From the NCBI RefSeq assembly GCF_020166435.1, contig NZ_JAINZP010000002.1, positions 372,001 through 436,000 of the forward strand: a stretch of 64,000 nucleotides of DNA, in the 5' to 3' direction. The stretch is from Pectobacterium versatile. GTDB taxonomy: Bacteria > Pseudomonadota > Gammaproteobacteria > Enterobacterales > Enterobacteriaceae. Positions 1 to 6,943 of this stretch are shown piece by piece. How positions within the stretch are numbered: position 1 is the stretch's first letter; each line of letters starts with the position of its first letter. Made by a program: the position numbers and the translations under genes. The notes beneath the pieces were generated by a model. It was not told where the DNA came from. It worked only from the letters and a program-made list of their open reading frames with translations, and did no database searches.

Positions 1-550
1 CGTCCATGACGCTGCCGCTGGCACTGACGTTGCCGGAGATACTGACATCACCGCTGAGGCTGGCACCGCCGGAACCGGACATCCCGCTCTCGTAGGTGAG
101 TTGTCCTTGCACCAGTAGCTTGCCCGTCACCGTCGTTTCTGGCGCATTAATAGTGACACGCTGAGCGTTAACTACCACGTCAGTCCCGCTGCTAATCGCA
201 ATATGCTGCACGCCGCCGTTGATCGTTAACGTATGCGTTCGACGATCGTATTCAATATGTGCGCCGTCAGCGAACGTTACCGCCCTTTTGTCCTTATTTG
301 CCAGTATTGGCACATCAACGGCGGAGTAAATCGCCCCCAGTACCAGGCCATCTTCGCCGTTGCCGTCCAGCAGAACTTCGACCTGCTCGCCAATATCCGG
401 CAACCAATAATCCTTATTATTCTGCGTATTCCGCTGTAATACCGGCAGCCAAGCCGTACGTAGATTGTCACACTCAGGTAAACGAACACGCACCATGACG
501 CGAGCCTCATCCACCGCGCTTATCGTGCCAATTCGACGAGATAAACTCAT
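1..550 (-). CDS. Phage baseplate spike protein, gpV-like (3' end outside window)
   Basis: The frame is open from an ATG at 550 to the left edge, giving the first 183 or so residues. The N-terminal part (MSLSRRIGTISAVDEARVMV and onward) reads like the OB-fold of P2 gpV-type baseplate assembly proteins: an early V-x-V-R-L-P strand, a W-L-P motif followed by G-E-Q-V-E-V-L, and a G-x-V-L-G-A-I-Y turn. The visible C-terminal part is rich in Ser, Gly and Val with short repeats such as SGDVSISGNVSASGSV, as expected for the beta-helical membrane-piercing spike. Its ATG overlaps the gpD stop codon (ATGA), so the two are translationally coupled. It would sit at the tip of the tail tube. The apex of the protein, where a metal-binding or cargo domain would lie, cannot be seen. 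Confidence 0.85.
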   Translation of the reverse strand, partial: MSLSRRIGTISAVDEARVMVRVRLPECDNLRTAWLPVLQRNTQNNKDYWLPDIGEQVEVLLDGNGEDGLVLGAIYSAVDVPILANKDKRAVTFADGAHIEYDRRTHTLTINGGVQHIAISSGTDVVVNAQRVTINAPETTVTGKLLVQGQLTYESGMSGSGGASLSGDVSISGNVSASGSVMD

Positions 551-1707
551 GGCAACACCTCCTTTTTACTCTTGACTGTCCGTGTTGTCTGGCTGCCATC
601 CGGGTGGTATGTCACCAGCGTTTTTCCGCTATCCGACTTTCGCTTGCCCGCCGTAATCGGCCCGCGAATCAGCCCAATATCCGTGGTGTAACCACTGCCA
701 CGTTCCAGAACATGGCGAGCCGATTCGATCAACCAATGGCCAGAAAGTTGGCCGAACGACACCAGCTCAACTTTATTCCCCGCCGCCAACTGCGGGCTGC
801 CCATCAATGTCATCGACCCCTTTTGTTGCTTTTCGTTGTGCGCATCCAATGCAGCATCCGTTTTCATCTTCGCTCCAGAAGCATCCGCCGCGCGCACGTT
901 AACTTTCAATGTATCCGCACTGGTCTCAGCACCAGCAGACTTCATTTCGTTGTTCACGCCACCATTCGCTTCACAAACCACCAGTTTCTTTTCACTCCCT
1001 TTCTGATATTTCGTCTTAGCATTTTTATAGACGTGGCTGATCGTGTCGCTCAATGAAAAACGCGCGACGTCCGTTGGCTTAATTTGTCGAACAGACGCCT
1101 GATTACGCAGCGTTGCCAGATGGGAAAAAATCAGCTGGTCGCTGACCACTTTCACGACATAGCCATATTCACTGGCGAGCCGCTTTAGAAAAGCGACATC
1201 GGTTTCCGCATATTGCGTAACGCGATCGATCTTGATGATCTGAATCATCCCCACGAGCATCAACTGATGCTTTTTCGCGATGCGCGTCGCAATGGCAGCT
1301 AACGTCGTATCTTCAAAACCGCAGTTTGATTTGGTTCGCAACGCACGATTGACCGATGTCGCGACGCCGCGAATCATCACTTCGCTAGGCGGTGCGCTAA
1401 CCTCAATTTCATCAATCGAGAAAGTACCGCAGTCAAACAGCATTTCACCGAGATAGCCTAGCTTGAGCGATAATGTATCGCCCGTACCGGGATACCACTT
1501 ATCCATCCAGCGGCCATCGGTATCATCGAGCCTGACCTCGATCGAATCCGATTCATTCTTGATGCTATCGCTATACGTCACGCTGGTGACATACGGTGCG
1601 ATATCATTGGTGATGTCTTTTTGCTGATACCACAGGGTGAACGCCGGTTGCAGTACTTCCGACACGGCGGGAGAGATCAGATTGAATTCTTCCGTTAACG
1701 CAGCCAT
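547..1707 (-). CDS. Phage late control D family tail protein (gpD-like)
   Basis: The 386-residue protein matches the P2 gpD / Mu gp44-gp45 type tail protein that forms the hub of the contractile baseplate between spike and tube. Typical features are an N-terminal segment announcing a query-like beta-barrel (residues about 20-110, ending in F-D-C-G-T-F-S-I-D-E-I-E-V), a middle LysM-like segment with Y-A-E-T-D-V-A-F-L-K-R-L-A, and a C-terminal beta-rich part with G-H-W-L-I-E-S-A-R-H. It starts at an ATG inside the end of gpX and its stop overlaps the gpV start, so it belongs to one tightly packed operon. Length is close to the family norm, and nothing suggests decay. Confidence 0.9.
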   Translation of the reverse strand: MAALTEEFNLISPAVSEVLQPAFTLWYQQKDITNDIAPYVTSVTYSDSIKNESDSIEVRLDDTDGRWMDKWYPGTGDTLSLKLGYLGEMLFDCGTFSIDEIEVSAPPSEVMIRGVATSVNRALRTKSNCGFEDTTLAAIATRIAKKHQLMLVGMIQIIKIDRVTQYAETDVAFLKRLASEYGYVVKVVSDQLIFSHLATLRNQASVRQIKPTDVARFSLSDTISHVYKNAKTKYQKGSEKKLVVCEANGGVNNEMKSAGAETSADTLKVNVRAADASGAKMKTDAALDAHNEKQQKGSMTLMGSPQLAAGNKVELVSFGQLSGHWLIESARHVLERGSGYTTDIGLIRGPITAGKRKSDSGKTLVTYHPDGSQTTRTVKSKKEVLP

Positions 1708-1907
1708 GGTGGGGTGTCCTCCGCTTTACTGGCCTCAGCCTGTGCAATAATCGGAATCAGCACCACAATACCCGATGGCAACAGCGGCACAATGGGGACA
1801 TGCGGGTTAGCGGCAATAATACGTGGGTAGCCAAGCGGATCGCCGTAATACCGATAGGACAAGGTATCCCACCGTTCACCCTGTGTGGTGATATGTTCAA
1901 GGTGCAT
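1695..1907 (-). CDS. Tail protein X (LysM-like)
   Basis: This 70-residue protein has the single LysM-like fold typical of P2 gpX: an N-terminal Q-G-E-R-W-D-T-L-S-Y-R-Y-Y-G-D-P motif followed by a hydrophobic P-L-L-P-S-G-I-V-V-L-I-P stretch. It is a small baseplate component that works next to gpD. It overlaps the gpU-like gene by 11 bases and the gpD gene by 13, the usual P2 order U-X-D read on the minus strand. The C-terminus (A-E-A-S-K-A-E-D-T-P-P-W-L) is the proline-tryptophan tail seen in many gpX proteins. Confidence 0.9.
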   Translation of the reverse strand: MHLEHITTQGERWDTLSYRYYGDPLGYPRIIAANPHVPIVPLLPSGIVVLIPIIAQAEASKAEDTPPWLR

Positions 1908-2826
1908 ATTGTTTAACCCTCTTCACGATTTCCGCAGTCAGTTTGCTTAGCGCAGGTTCAGCGCCTTTAAATGTGTCGCTCGCGGCATCAACATGTTTGC
2001 TGATGGCCTCCAGCTTCTCGATAACATTTTTGCTGTCGACGCCCTGCAACAAGTTGGCAACTTGCTTGACCTGTTTCAGCATTTCATTCGCCGCGTTATT
2101 AACCGCTGTCATTTCAGGCATCATCTTCTCTGCCTGAACCGCCGCATCAGAAATGGCCTCCGCCGCTTTTTTAAACGCCGGTTCCACCTCACTTAACGGG
2201 GTCAATACATTTCCGACTTGCGTTAGCAGCCCAGGAATTTGCAACAACGCGGTTTCGGGATTTTTCTTCATCCGTTTCACAATCTGTACGGTGGTTTTCA
2301 CCGCCTTAAAGGCAGACTGCGCCTTCTTGGCATACGTGACGGCCGTGCGTAGCGAGGTCGCAAAATCGCTCACTTTCTCGACCGCCTTAGTGATTGCACT
2401 GACGTTGGGAACAGGCGTTTGTATCGCCGATGGCTTGAGCGGATTCTTCGGATCGCCAATATATTCTCGCAGCGTAAGCTCGGCATTCATTGCCAACACG
2501 TTGCCTTTCGCGTCGGTATGCTGGCTGGTCGAGGTCAGTGCCGTAATCACAAACCAGCCGCGATAATCCCCATTACCGAAGACCAACGCCATCGCCTGAT
2601 GCGCCCGCATCGCCTCAGTCAACCGCTTCAACTCCACATCCGGCGTGCAGTACTGTTTGTGAAACACCAGGCTAATGCGAATCTCGTCCAGCTTCGCACC
2701 GATGAACTGCAGACCGGGTTTACCCTCAATGCGGCCATGCTCGGCATAATCTGCCCCGAATGACGTATTAAAGCCGTCCCAGTAGGCGGTCACTTTAAAT
2801 TCAATATTTCCTAATACCGCAAACAT
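1897..2826 (-). CDS. P2 gpU-like tail terminator/baseplate protein with helical extension
   Basis: The first 135 or so residues (starting MFAVLGNIEFKVTAYWDGF) match the P2 gpU family, with the characteristic conserved F-G-N-G-D-Y-R-G-W-F-V-I segment and an E-L-T-L-R-E-Y final strand. P2 gpU is about half this length. The remaining 170 residues are predicted from composition to be a long alanine-, lysine- and valine-rich coiled coil (A-V-E-K-V-S-D-F through K-R-V-K-Q-Y). Such C-terminal extensions occur in gpU proteins of other contractile tails and might contact the tape measure. The gene sits between tape measure and gpX, with a one-base overlap with the tape measure stop. Confidence 0.85.
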   Translation of the reverse strand: MFAVLGNIEFKVTAYWDGFNTSFGADYAEHGRIEGKPGLQFIGAKLDEIRISLVFHKQYCTPDVELKRLTEAMRAHQAMALVFGNGDYRGWFVITALTSTSQHTDAKGNVLAMNAELTLREYIGDPKNPLKPSAIQTPVPNVSAITKAVEKVSDFATSLRTAVTYAKKAQSAFKAVKTTVQIVKRMKKNPETALLQIPGLLTQVGNVLTPLSEVEPAFKKAAEAISDAAVQAEKMMPEMTAVNNAANEMLKQVKQVANLLQGVDSKNVIEKLEAISKHVDAASDTFKGAEPALSKLTAEIVKRVKQYAP

Positions 2827-5300
2827 CAGGCGTACCCCCTGCGCTCACGCTGAGCGAGCAGCTTGTTCAACATATTTTCCAGTTCATTCATGCTAAGCGT
2901 CAGCGTCTTCGTCATTTCAGGCGTTGGCGCAGCCTTCTGGCCGTTAAGATAAATGGTGGGTGAGAAAGCAACCTGAACACGCTCGGAAGGGGCTGCGGTG
3001 ACTAACTTACCTTTCGCCCCACCGACAGTTGGTGTCAGTGCAACACGCTGTTGCGGCGTTGGCATTGTGGCCTCAGCCTTAGGTGATTCAACACGCGGTG
3101 TCGGCGGTAGTGACAATGCAGATACCGAGGTAGGTTTTAGAACTTGCGGAGCTACAGTACTGGCAGCCACAGATTGACCGCTAGCGTCGATAGACACGGT
3201 TTTCGAACCGATGCCCAGAAAATCTTTAACGCTATCGGGAATCAATTCGTCGATCGTTTTCAGGACGTTTTTTAGCTCAGGGAAAGCACTCGTCAGGCCA
3301 TTGACTAATGCGTCGATAATCACGCCACCGAGGGCACTTAAACTGCCGGGAAGTTGAATGCCCAACTCGCTGACGGTATCGGCGAAAATGGAATACAGCA
3401 CGCCGAATGGTGACCAATTGAGCAGTAAAGCGGTAATACCGACAACGCCGCCGGATACCGCATTATTGAGCACTTCCCATCCTGCATTAAAAACCTGACT
3501 GACTTGTGACCAGAGGTTTTTAAAGAATGCACTAATCGGTTCCCAATATCGGTAAATCAGATAAGCGGCTCCCGCGATTGCCGTTATTGCCAAGCCAATC
3601 GGATTCATCAGCAGCATACGGCCTAGAAACAATACTGCTCGACCCGCCATCATCAAGCCGCTACGTAACACACCGCCAAGCATGCGTGCTAATGTTCCGG
3701 CTCCGCCAACCAGCCAGTTCAATGCCGCGCCAAGCCCCTGCAAAAATCCCGTTGTTCTTAGCCCTGCGGAAAATAGTTGCCAGCCCGTCTTAATCTGTAA
3801 AATACCGTCCTTGAATGCCTGAAACGAAGATAACAGCGTGCGAATCCCCTGCCTCGCGCCACTCACCGCTTTCCCGAACATAAAGAAACTCGCAACGGTC
3901 ACCACAATGCCGCGAACCAGTTCAGGGTTCTCGGCTGTCCAGGTCACCAACTGCTCCAAAATGGGGATCAACGCATCACTCAGGGAAACCAATACCGGCA
4001 CCAGCGCTTCACCCACGTTGAGCGCAATATTCAGCAATGACGTTGTCATTTTCTGCCAGCGCCCAGTCAATGTGTCGTTTTTTTGGGCAAAATCGATATT
4101 CAACGTTTGGGTTGCGGCGGGGCTGTTCATCACCTGCTGGTTAGATTGATAGCTCGCCCAGTTTTGTTTCATCGACAGCGCATGATTGACGGCTTCTGGC
4201 GTGCGGAACACCTCCTGCAATCCATAACGCTGCATTAAATTTTGCTGCGCCCCCACATTTCCCGTATTGCTGGCCATCTCCCACTGTTTCCTGAATTGGC
4301 TACCCTTACTGTCGATAAGCTCAGTACCAATCAGAACCGAAGCGTCGTACTGTGAATACCCACCTTTCATATAGCTTTTTAGTGACGCGTTATAATCTAC
4401 GCCCGCGTTGTAGTAGCTGTCAGCAATGTCGGTTCGTCCTACCGAATTCATGAAACTCCCCAGTCGGGCAGCCGTATTCGCTTCTGTATCCGCGCCTTTT
4501 GTCGCGCTCAGGCTGGCAACCAACTGGCTCAACGCCTGATTACCCGTCGCCCCCATCGTCATAAATCCTGGAGCCAGCTCGGTTGCATATTGCGTCATCG
4601 ATGCCATAGAGAAACCCTGCTTGGTGCCCGCCAGCATGCGGGAGAAGGATTCCTCCAGTGCCTTCGCACCTTTCAGGTTAAACGCGTCATCAAGCGTGGT
4701 CGCGAGCGCGGTAAGATCGGGCAACGCCGTACCGGATGCCGTTGAGATTTTCCCCAACACTGCCGCAACATCCGTTGCCTGCTGCTGCGACATCCCGTTA
4801 TCAAGCAGTTGTCCGGCACTGCTGAGCAACGCATCCGGCGTTTGGTTCACCTGTTGAGAATATTGACGCAGGCGCTGCCCCATCTCTTTTTCTTGCTCGC
4901 TCGACATCCCATGTGCAACTCTGATATCACGCAATTGCGCCTCAAATGACGCATAGCGTGTGACCGACGCCACAATAGGTGCCATCACTGAACCAAATGT
5001 CTCCTTTATTTCCTGGAAGCTTTCGATGCGCTCGGCATGGCTCTCACGTAGCGTTTCCTGACGTGACTGACTGCTCGCCAGCCGCTCCTGATTGATTTCC
5101 AGTTCAAGCCGCGACTGATTTAATTGGGATACGGTTTGTGTGCAAACAGCACCGAAACGCTCCAGCGACTGATTAAACTGCCGCTGCCGCTCCTGCGCTT
5201 GTTTGAGGCTATCGCTAAGTGACTGCAGCGATTTTTTTGTGTCATCCAGCGTGGCTCCAAACGCCCTGCCCAGCATGACACCGTTTAAAAGCATATCCAC
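2826..5300 (-). CDS. Tail tape measure protein
   Basis: This is the largest gene of the cluster, 824 residues from a GTG start with a GAGAG ribosome site; an in-frame ATG two codons later is an alternative start. Residues 20-110 are a glutamine-rich coiled coil. The middle has the TP901-1/P2 gpT type tape-measure core with F-G-A-T and G-A-T-G-N-Q-A-L-S-Q-L-V-A-S-L. Hydrophobic helices at about 430-470 and 510-590 are the expected membrane-inserting segments. The C-terminal part is proline- and alanine-rich. It sets the tail length. By the usual rule of roughly 0.15 nm per residue the tail would be near 120 nm, which is inference. It follows two weak hairpins at 5317-5475. Confidence 0.93.
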   Translation of the reverse strand: MDMLLNGVMLGRAFGATLDDTKKSLQSLSDSLKQAQERQRQFNQSLERFGAVCTQTVSQLNQSRLELEINQERLASSQSRQETLRESHAERIESFQEIKETFGSVMAPIVASVTRYASFEAQLRDIRVAHGMSSEQEKEMGQRLRQYSQQVNQTPDALLSSAGQLLDNGMSQQQATDVAAVLGKISTASGTALPDLTALATTLDDAFNLKGAKALEESFSRMLAGTKQGFSMASMTQYATELAPGFMTMGATGNQALSQLVASLSATKGADTEANTAARLGSFMNSVGRTDIADSYYNAGVDYNASLKSYMKGGYSQYDASVLIGTELIDSKGSQFRKQWEMASNTGNVGAQQNLMQRYGLQEVFRTPEAVNHALSMKQNWASYQSNQQVMNSPAATQTLNIDFAQKNDTLTGRWQKMTTSLLNIALNVGEALVPVLVSLSDALIPILEQLVTWTAENPELVRGIVVTVASFFMFGKAVSGARQGIRTLLSSFQAFKDGILQIKTGWQLFSAGLRTTGFLQGLGAALNWLVGGAGTLARMLGGVLRSGLMMAGRAVLFLGRMLLMNPIGLAITAIAGAAYLIYRYWEPISAFFKNLWSQVSQVFNAGWEVLNNAVSGGVVGITALLLNWSPFGVLYSIFADTVSELGIQLPGSLSALGGVIIDALVNGLTSAFPELKNVLKTIDELIPDSVKDFLGIGSKTVSIDASGQSVAASTVAPQVLKPTSVSALSLPPTPRVESPKAEATMPTPQQRVALTPTVGGAKGKLVTAAPSERVQVAFSPTIYLNGQKAAPTPEMTKTLTLSMNELENMLNKLLAQRERRGYA

Positions 5301-5316
5301 GGTTCACTCTCATTCA

Positions 5317-5335
5317 GAAAAGCCCCTTGTGGGGC
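5317..5335 (-). terminator. Weak hairpin with T-run upstream of tape measure gene
   Basis: Read on the minus strand, GCCCC-ACAA-GGGGC is followed directly by TTTTC. The five-pair GC stem and short T-run look like a leaky terminator or attenuator 16 bases before the tape measure start. It would lower expression of tape measure and baseplate genes relative to those upstream. Confidence 0.45.
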
Positions 5336-5450
5336 GGATCGGAGACGGCGGCTTGCGCCGCTCCAGTTTGGTTTCCCCATCACAAACAGGGAGTAAAACG
5401 AGGAAAAGGACGGGTGATAAGCGGGATAAGAAGACAGGTGGTGAGGGAGA

Positions 5451-5475
5451 AAATGACCAGCGTCCTTATCGCTGG
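5451..5475 (-). terminator. Hairpin downstream of tail chaperone gene
   Basis: On the minus strand CCAGCG and CGCTGG pair around a 7-base loop, followed by TCATTTTC. It lies between the end of the gpE-like frame (5518) and the tape measure. The stem is short, so it may be only an attenuator or an RNA-processing signal. Confidence 0.3.
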
Positions 5476-5517
5476 CCGGGTTAGGGTGGATGGTGGACTC
5501 ATTAATCCTGTCAGTAA

Positions 5518-5739
5518 TCAGTCTTCCTCACCGTTCTCACGTTTTATCTGTTCGCTGGCTTCATCCAGCCAGCGTTCAAAGTCGTCCAGTTCCAGCGCAT
5601 CAATCTCACTCGGCTGAAAGCGAAACCACCTCGCCAGCAGGGCCTGTGCTTTCCACAGCAGCGCCGGCTGCGTTATCCAACCCAAGTAACTGCTGAAATC
5701 GTTTTTGCAGCACCATGTAGTCCTGCGCGTCCATCTCAT
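5518..5739 (-). CDS. gpE'-like C-terminal extension of tail chaperone (frameshift product)
   Basis: Only the last 45 or so residues of this frame are meaningful. A-L-L-A-R-W-F-R-F-Q-P-S-E-I-D-A-L-E-L-D-D-F resembles the P2 gpE family (W-x-P-S-E-L/I, then a short acidic helix). The frame overlaps the tail assembly chaperone by 130 bases and has no credible own start in the right place, so it is most likely expressed by ribosomal frameshifting from 5606-5926, as in P2 (E+E') and Mu. Relative to the upstream frame the shift needed is +1, equivalent to -2. Mu is known for a -2 shift, P2 for -1. I could not identify a clean slippery site in the overlap. Confidence 0.65.
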   Translation of the reverse strand: MRWTRRTTWCCKNDFSSYLGWITQPALLWKAQALLARWFRFQPSEIDALELDDFERWLDEASEQIKRENGEED

Positions 5740-5926
5740 CGATGTCTTCCGGCACCAGACCGGTCATGCGCGACAGCAGCGCGTCATCCCAGTTGCTTGG
5801 GTCATCGCTGATTTTTTTCACCGCTTTGATGTCTTTGACTTTCAGACGCTTGAGCGAAATGGATTCCACGCGTTGACCGGCAGAGGTGGTGTAAGGGAAT
5901 TGCAGAGAATAGGTTTCAGTGTGCAT
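5606..5926 (-). CDS. Tail assembly chaperone (Mu gp41 / P2 gpE type)
   Basis: The 106-residue protein has the layout of Phage_TAC-type chaperones: an N-terminal beta-rich segment containing Y-T-T-S-A-G-Q-R-V-E-S-I-S-L-K-R-L-K-V-K-D, then helices containing D-D-A-L-L-S-R-M-T-G-L-V-P-E-D-I-D-E-M-D-A-Q-D-Y. In contractile tails such proteins coat the tape measure before tube polymerisation. The ATG at 5926 has a good AAGGAG ribosome site. The gene is the first of the minor structural cassette, right behind the terminator at 6017-6039, so a promoter probably lies between 5927 and 6016. Its 3' part overlaps the gpE'-like frame. Confidence 0.88.
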   Translation of the reverse strand: MHTETYSLQFPYTTSAGQRVESISLKRLKVKDIKAVKKISDDPSNWDDALLSRMTGLVPEDIDEMDAQDYMVLQKRFQQLLGLDNAAGAAVESTGPAGEVVSLSAE

Positions 5927-6016
5927 AACGGCTCCTTAGTAAATGTCGGAAGCAGTATCGCGTGCGGCGAGGAATAACGATTTTAAAGTGAATTAGGAAA
6001 CGAAACTGCCGGGTGT

Positions 6017-6039
6017 AAAAAAGGGGCCGAAGCCCCTTT
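6017..6039 (-). terminator. Strong intrinsic terminator after the ferredoxin-like gene
   Basis: On the minus strand AAAGGGGC-TTCG-GCCCCTTT is followed by TTT, giving an 8-pair stem, a stable TTCG tetraloop and a T-run. It separates the sheath-tube-ferredoxin transcripts from the chaperone and tape measure genes. Termination here would leave sheath and tube mRNA in excess, matching the many copies needed per tail. Confidence 0.85.
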
Positions 6040-6065
6040 CATTACGATAACGTGAACATAGGTAA

Positions 6066-6362
6066 TTAACGTCGCAACTCTTCTTCTGCAAAGAAGCGAA
6101 CAAAACAGTCGCTCAGTGGATAAGAGGTATCTGTCAGAAAGAACCCCGCGGCCTTCTGGTTATCATCTAAAAATGAACCATCGCTCTGATCAACCTGACC
6201 AGAGATCAATCGAGCCACAGATGACGAGTCTGATCCAGCTCGGCCAGAATACGGCAGAGAAATACTGGCTTCTTCTGCTGCATCCAAAATGTAAACATCT
6301 TCACGGCACTGGAAATGAATATTATTTTCCAAGTCGATAATATCAAATACTTTTGCTGACAT
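6066..6362 (-). CDS. Ferredoxin-like protein lacking all four [2Fe-2S] cysteine ligands
   Basis: The 98-residue product reads like a plant-type [2Fe-2S] ferredoxin along its whole length: E-D-V-Y-I-L-D-A-A-E-E-A (residues 21-32), L-P-Y-S (36-39), G-Q-V-D-Q-S-D-G-S-F-L-D-D-N-Q (55-69), the Y-P-L-S-D-C region (81-86) and a terminal E-E-E-L. In true ferredoxins the loop is C-R-A-G-S-C-S-S-C and the fourth ligand follows L-T. Here those positions are Gly40, Asp45, Ser48 and Asp78. The two remaining cysteines (19 and 86) lie outside ligand sites, so it cannot hold the normal cluster. The ATG at 6362 with a GAGGTGA ribosome site is preferred over one twelve codons upstream. No signal peptide is seen. 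It is a separate gene between tail tube and chaperone, co-directional, followed by a strong terminator, and visibly more AT-rich than its neighbours. Function unknown. Confidence 0.85.
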   Translation of the reverse strand: MSAKVFDIIDLENNIHFQCREDVYILDAAEEASISLPYSGRAGSDSSSVARLISGQVDQSDGSFLDDNQKAAGFFLTDTSYPLSDCFVRFFAEEELRR

Positions 6363-6418
6363 AGTCACCTCACTGATTGATAGAAACGCCCGCCCCACAG
6401 GCGGATTTGAAAGACAAA

Positions 6419-6943
6419 TTAACCGCCGATATTGGTACGATAGCTGTTCAGTTGATCCACACCGCCCACCATGAAGATGTTGGACATATAATCCAGCTCC
6501 AGCAGATCTTCATTGTTCATCACCTGCTTGATGTAGGTGCAGTTGAACGCGCTGCTAAAATCTGGGTTTTCGTGCTGTTTGAACGTGCCCAGCGGATTTT
6601 TTTTGAACATGATGGTCATGTACGTCACCAGCGGCACTTCTTCGATACGGCCTTGAGAGCCGTAGCGTTCCACGCTGGAACGGCACTGCAACGCCAATGA
6701 TTGGTACGGGTTTGCCGCTGCCAGCATCGCTTCGCGGTAGAAGGAGTTCCATTTGATCTCGCCTTCCAATTTATCGAAACCCGCAGGCAATTCGATCTTG
6801 CCGACCATCCCCAGCGCTTTGTGCTCCTGCATGATCATGGAGACATCCGGCAGTTTGATTTCCTGCGCACGCCCCAGCAGGTTGGTGCCGTTGATGTAGA
6901 TATTGGCGTTGGTAATACGGTTTACTTCAATTTTCCCGGCCAT
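6419..6943 (-). CDS. Major tail tube protein (P2 FII-like)
   Basis: This 174-residue protein follows the sheath gene with a one-base overlap and matches the contractile-tail tube family: an N-terminal MAGKIEVNRITNANIYINGT stretch, then L-P-D-V-S-M-I-M-Q-E-H-K-A-L-G-M-V-G, and a G-F-D-K-L-E-G-E-I-K-W strand. In the particle it stacks as hexameric rings inside the sheath. Calculated size is near 19-20 kDa, in line with what is reported for the core protein of carotovoricin. Position between sheath and chaperone is as expected, apart from the ferredoxin-like gene inserted behind it. Confidence 0.92.
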   Translation of the reverse strand: MAGKIEVNRITNANIYINGTNLLGRAQEIKLPDVSMIMQEHKALGMVGKIELPAGFDKLEGEIKWNSFYREAMLAAANPYQSLALQCRSSVERYGSQGRIEEVPLVTYMTIMFKKNPLGTFKQHENPDFSSAFNCTYIKQVMNNEDLLELDYMSNIFMVGGVDQLNSYRTNIGG

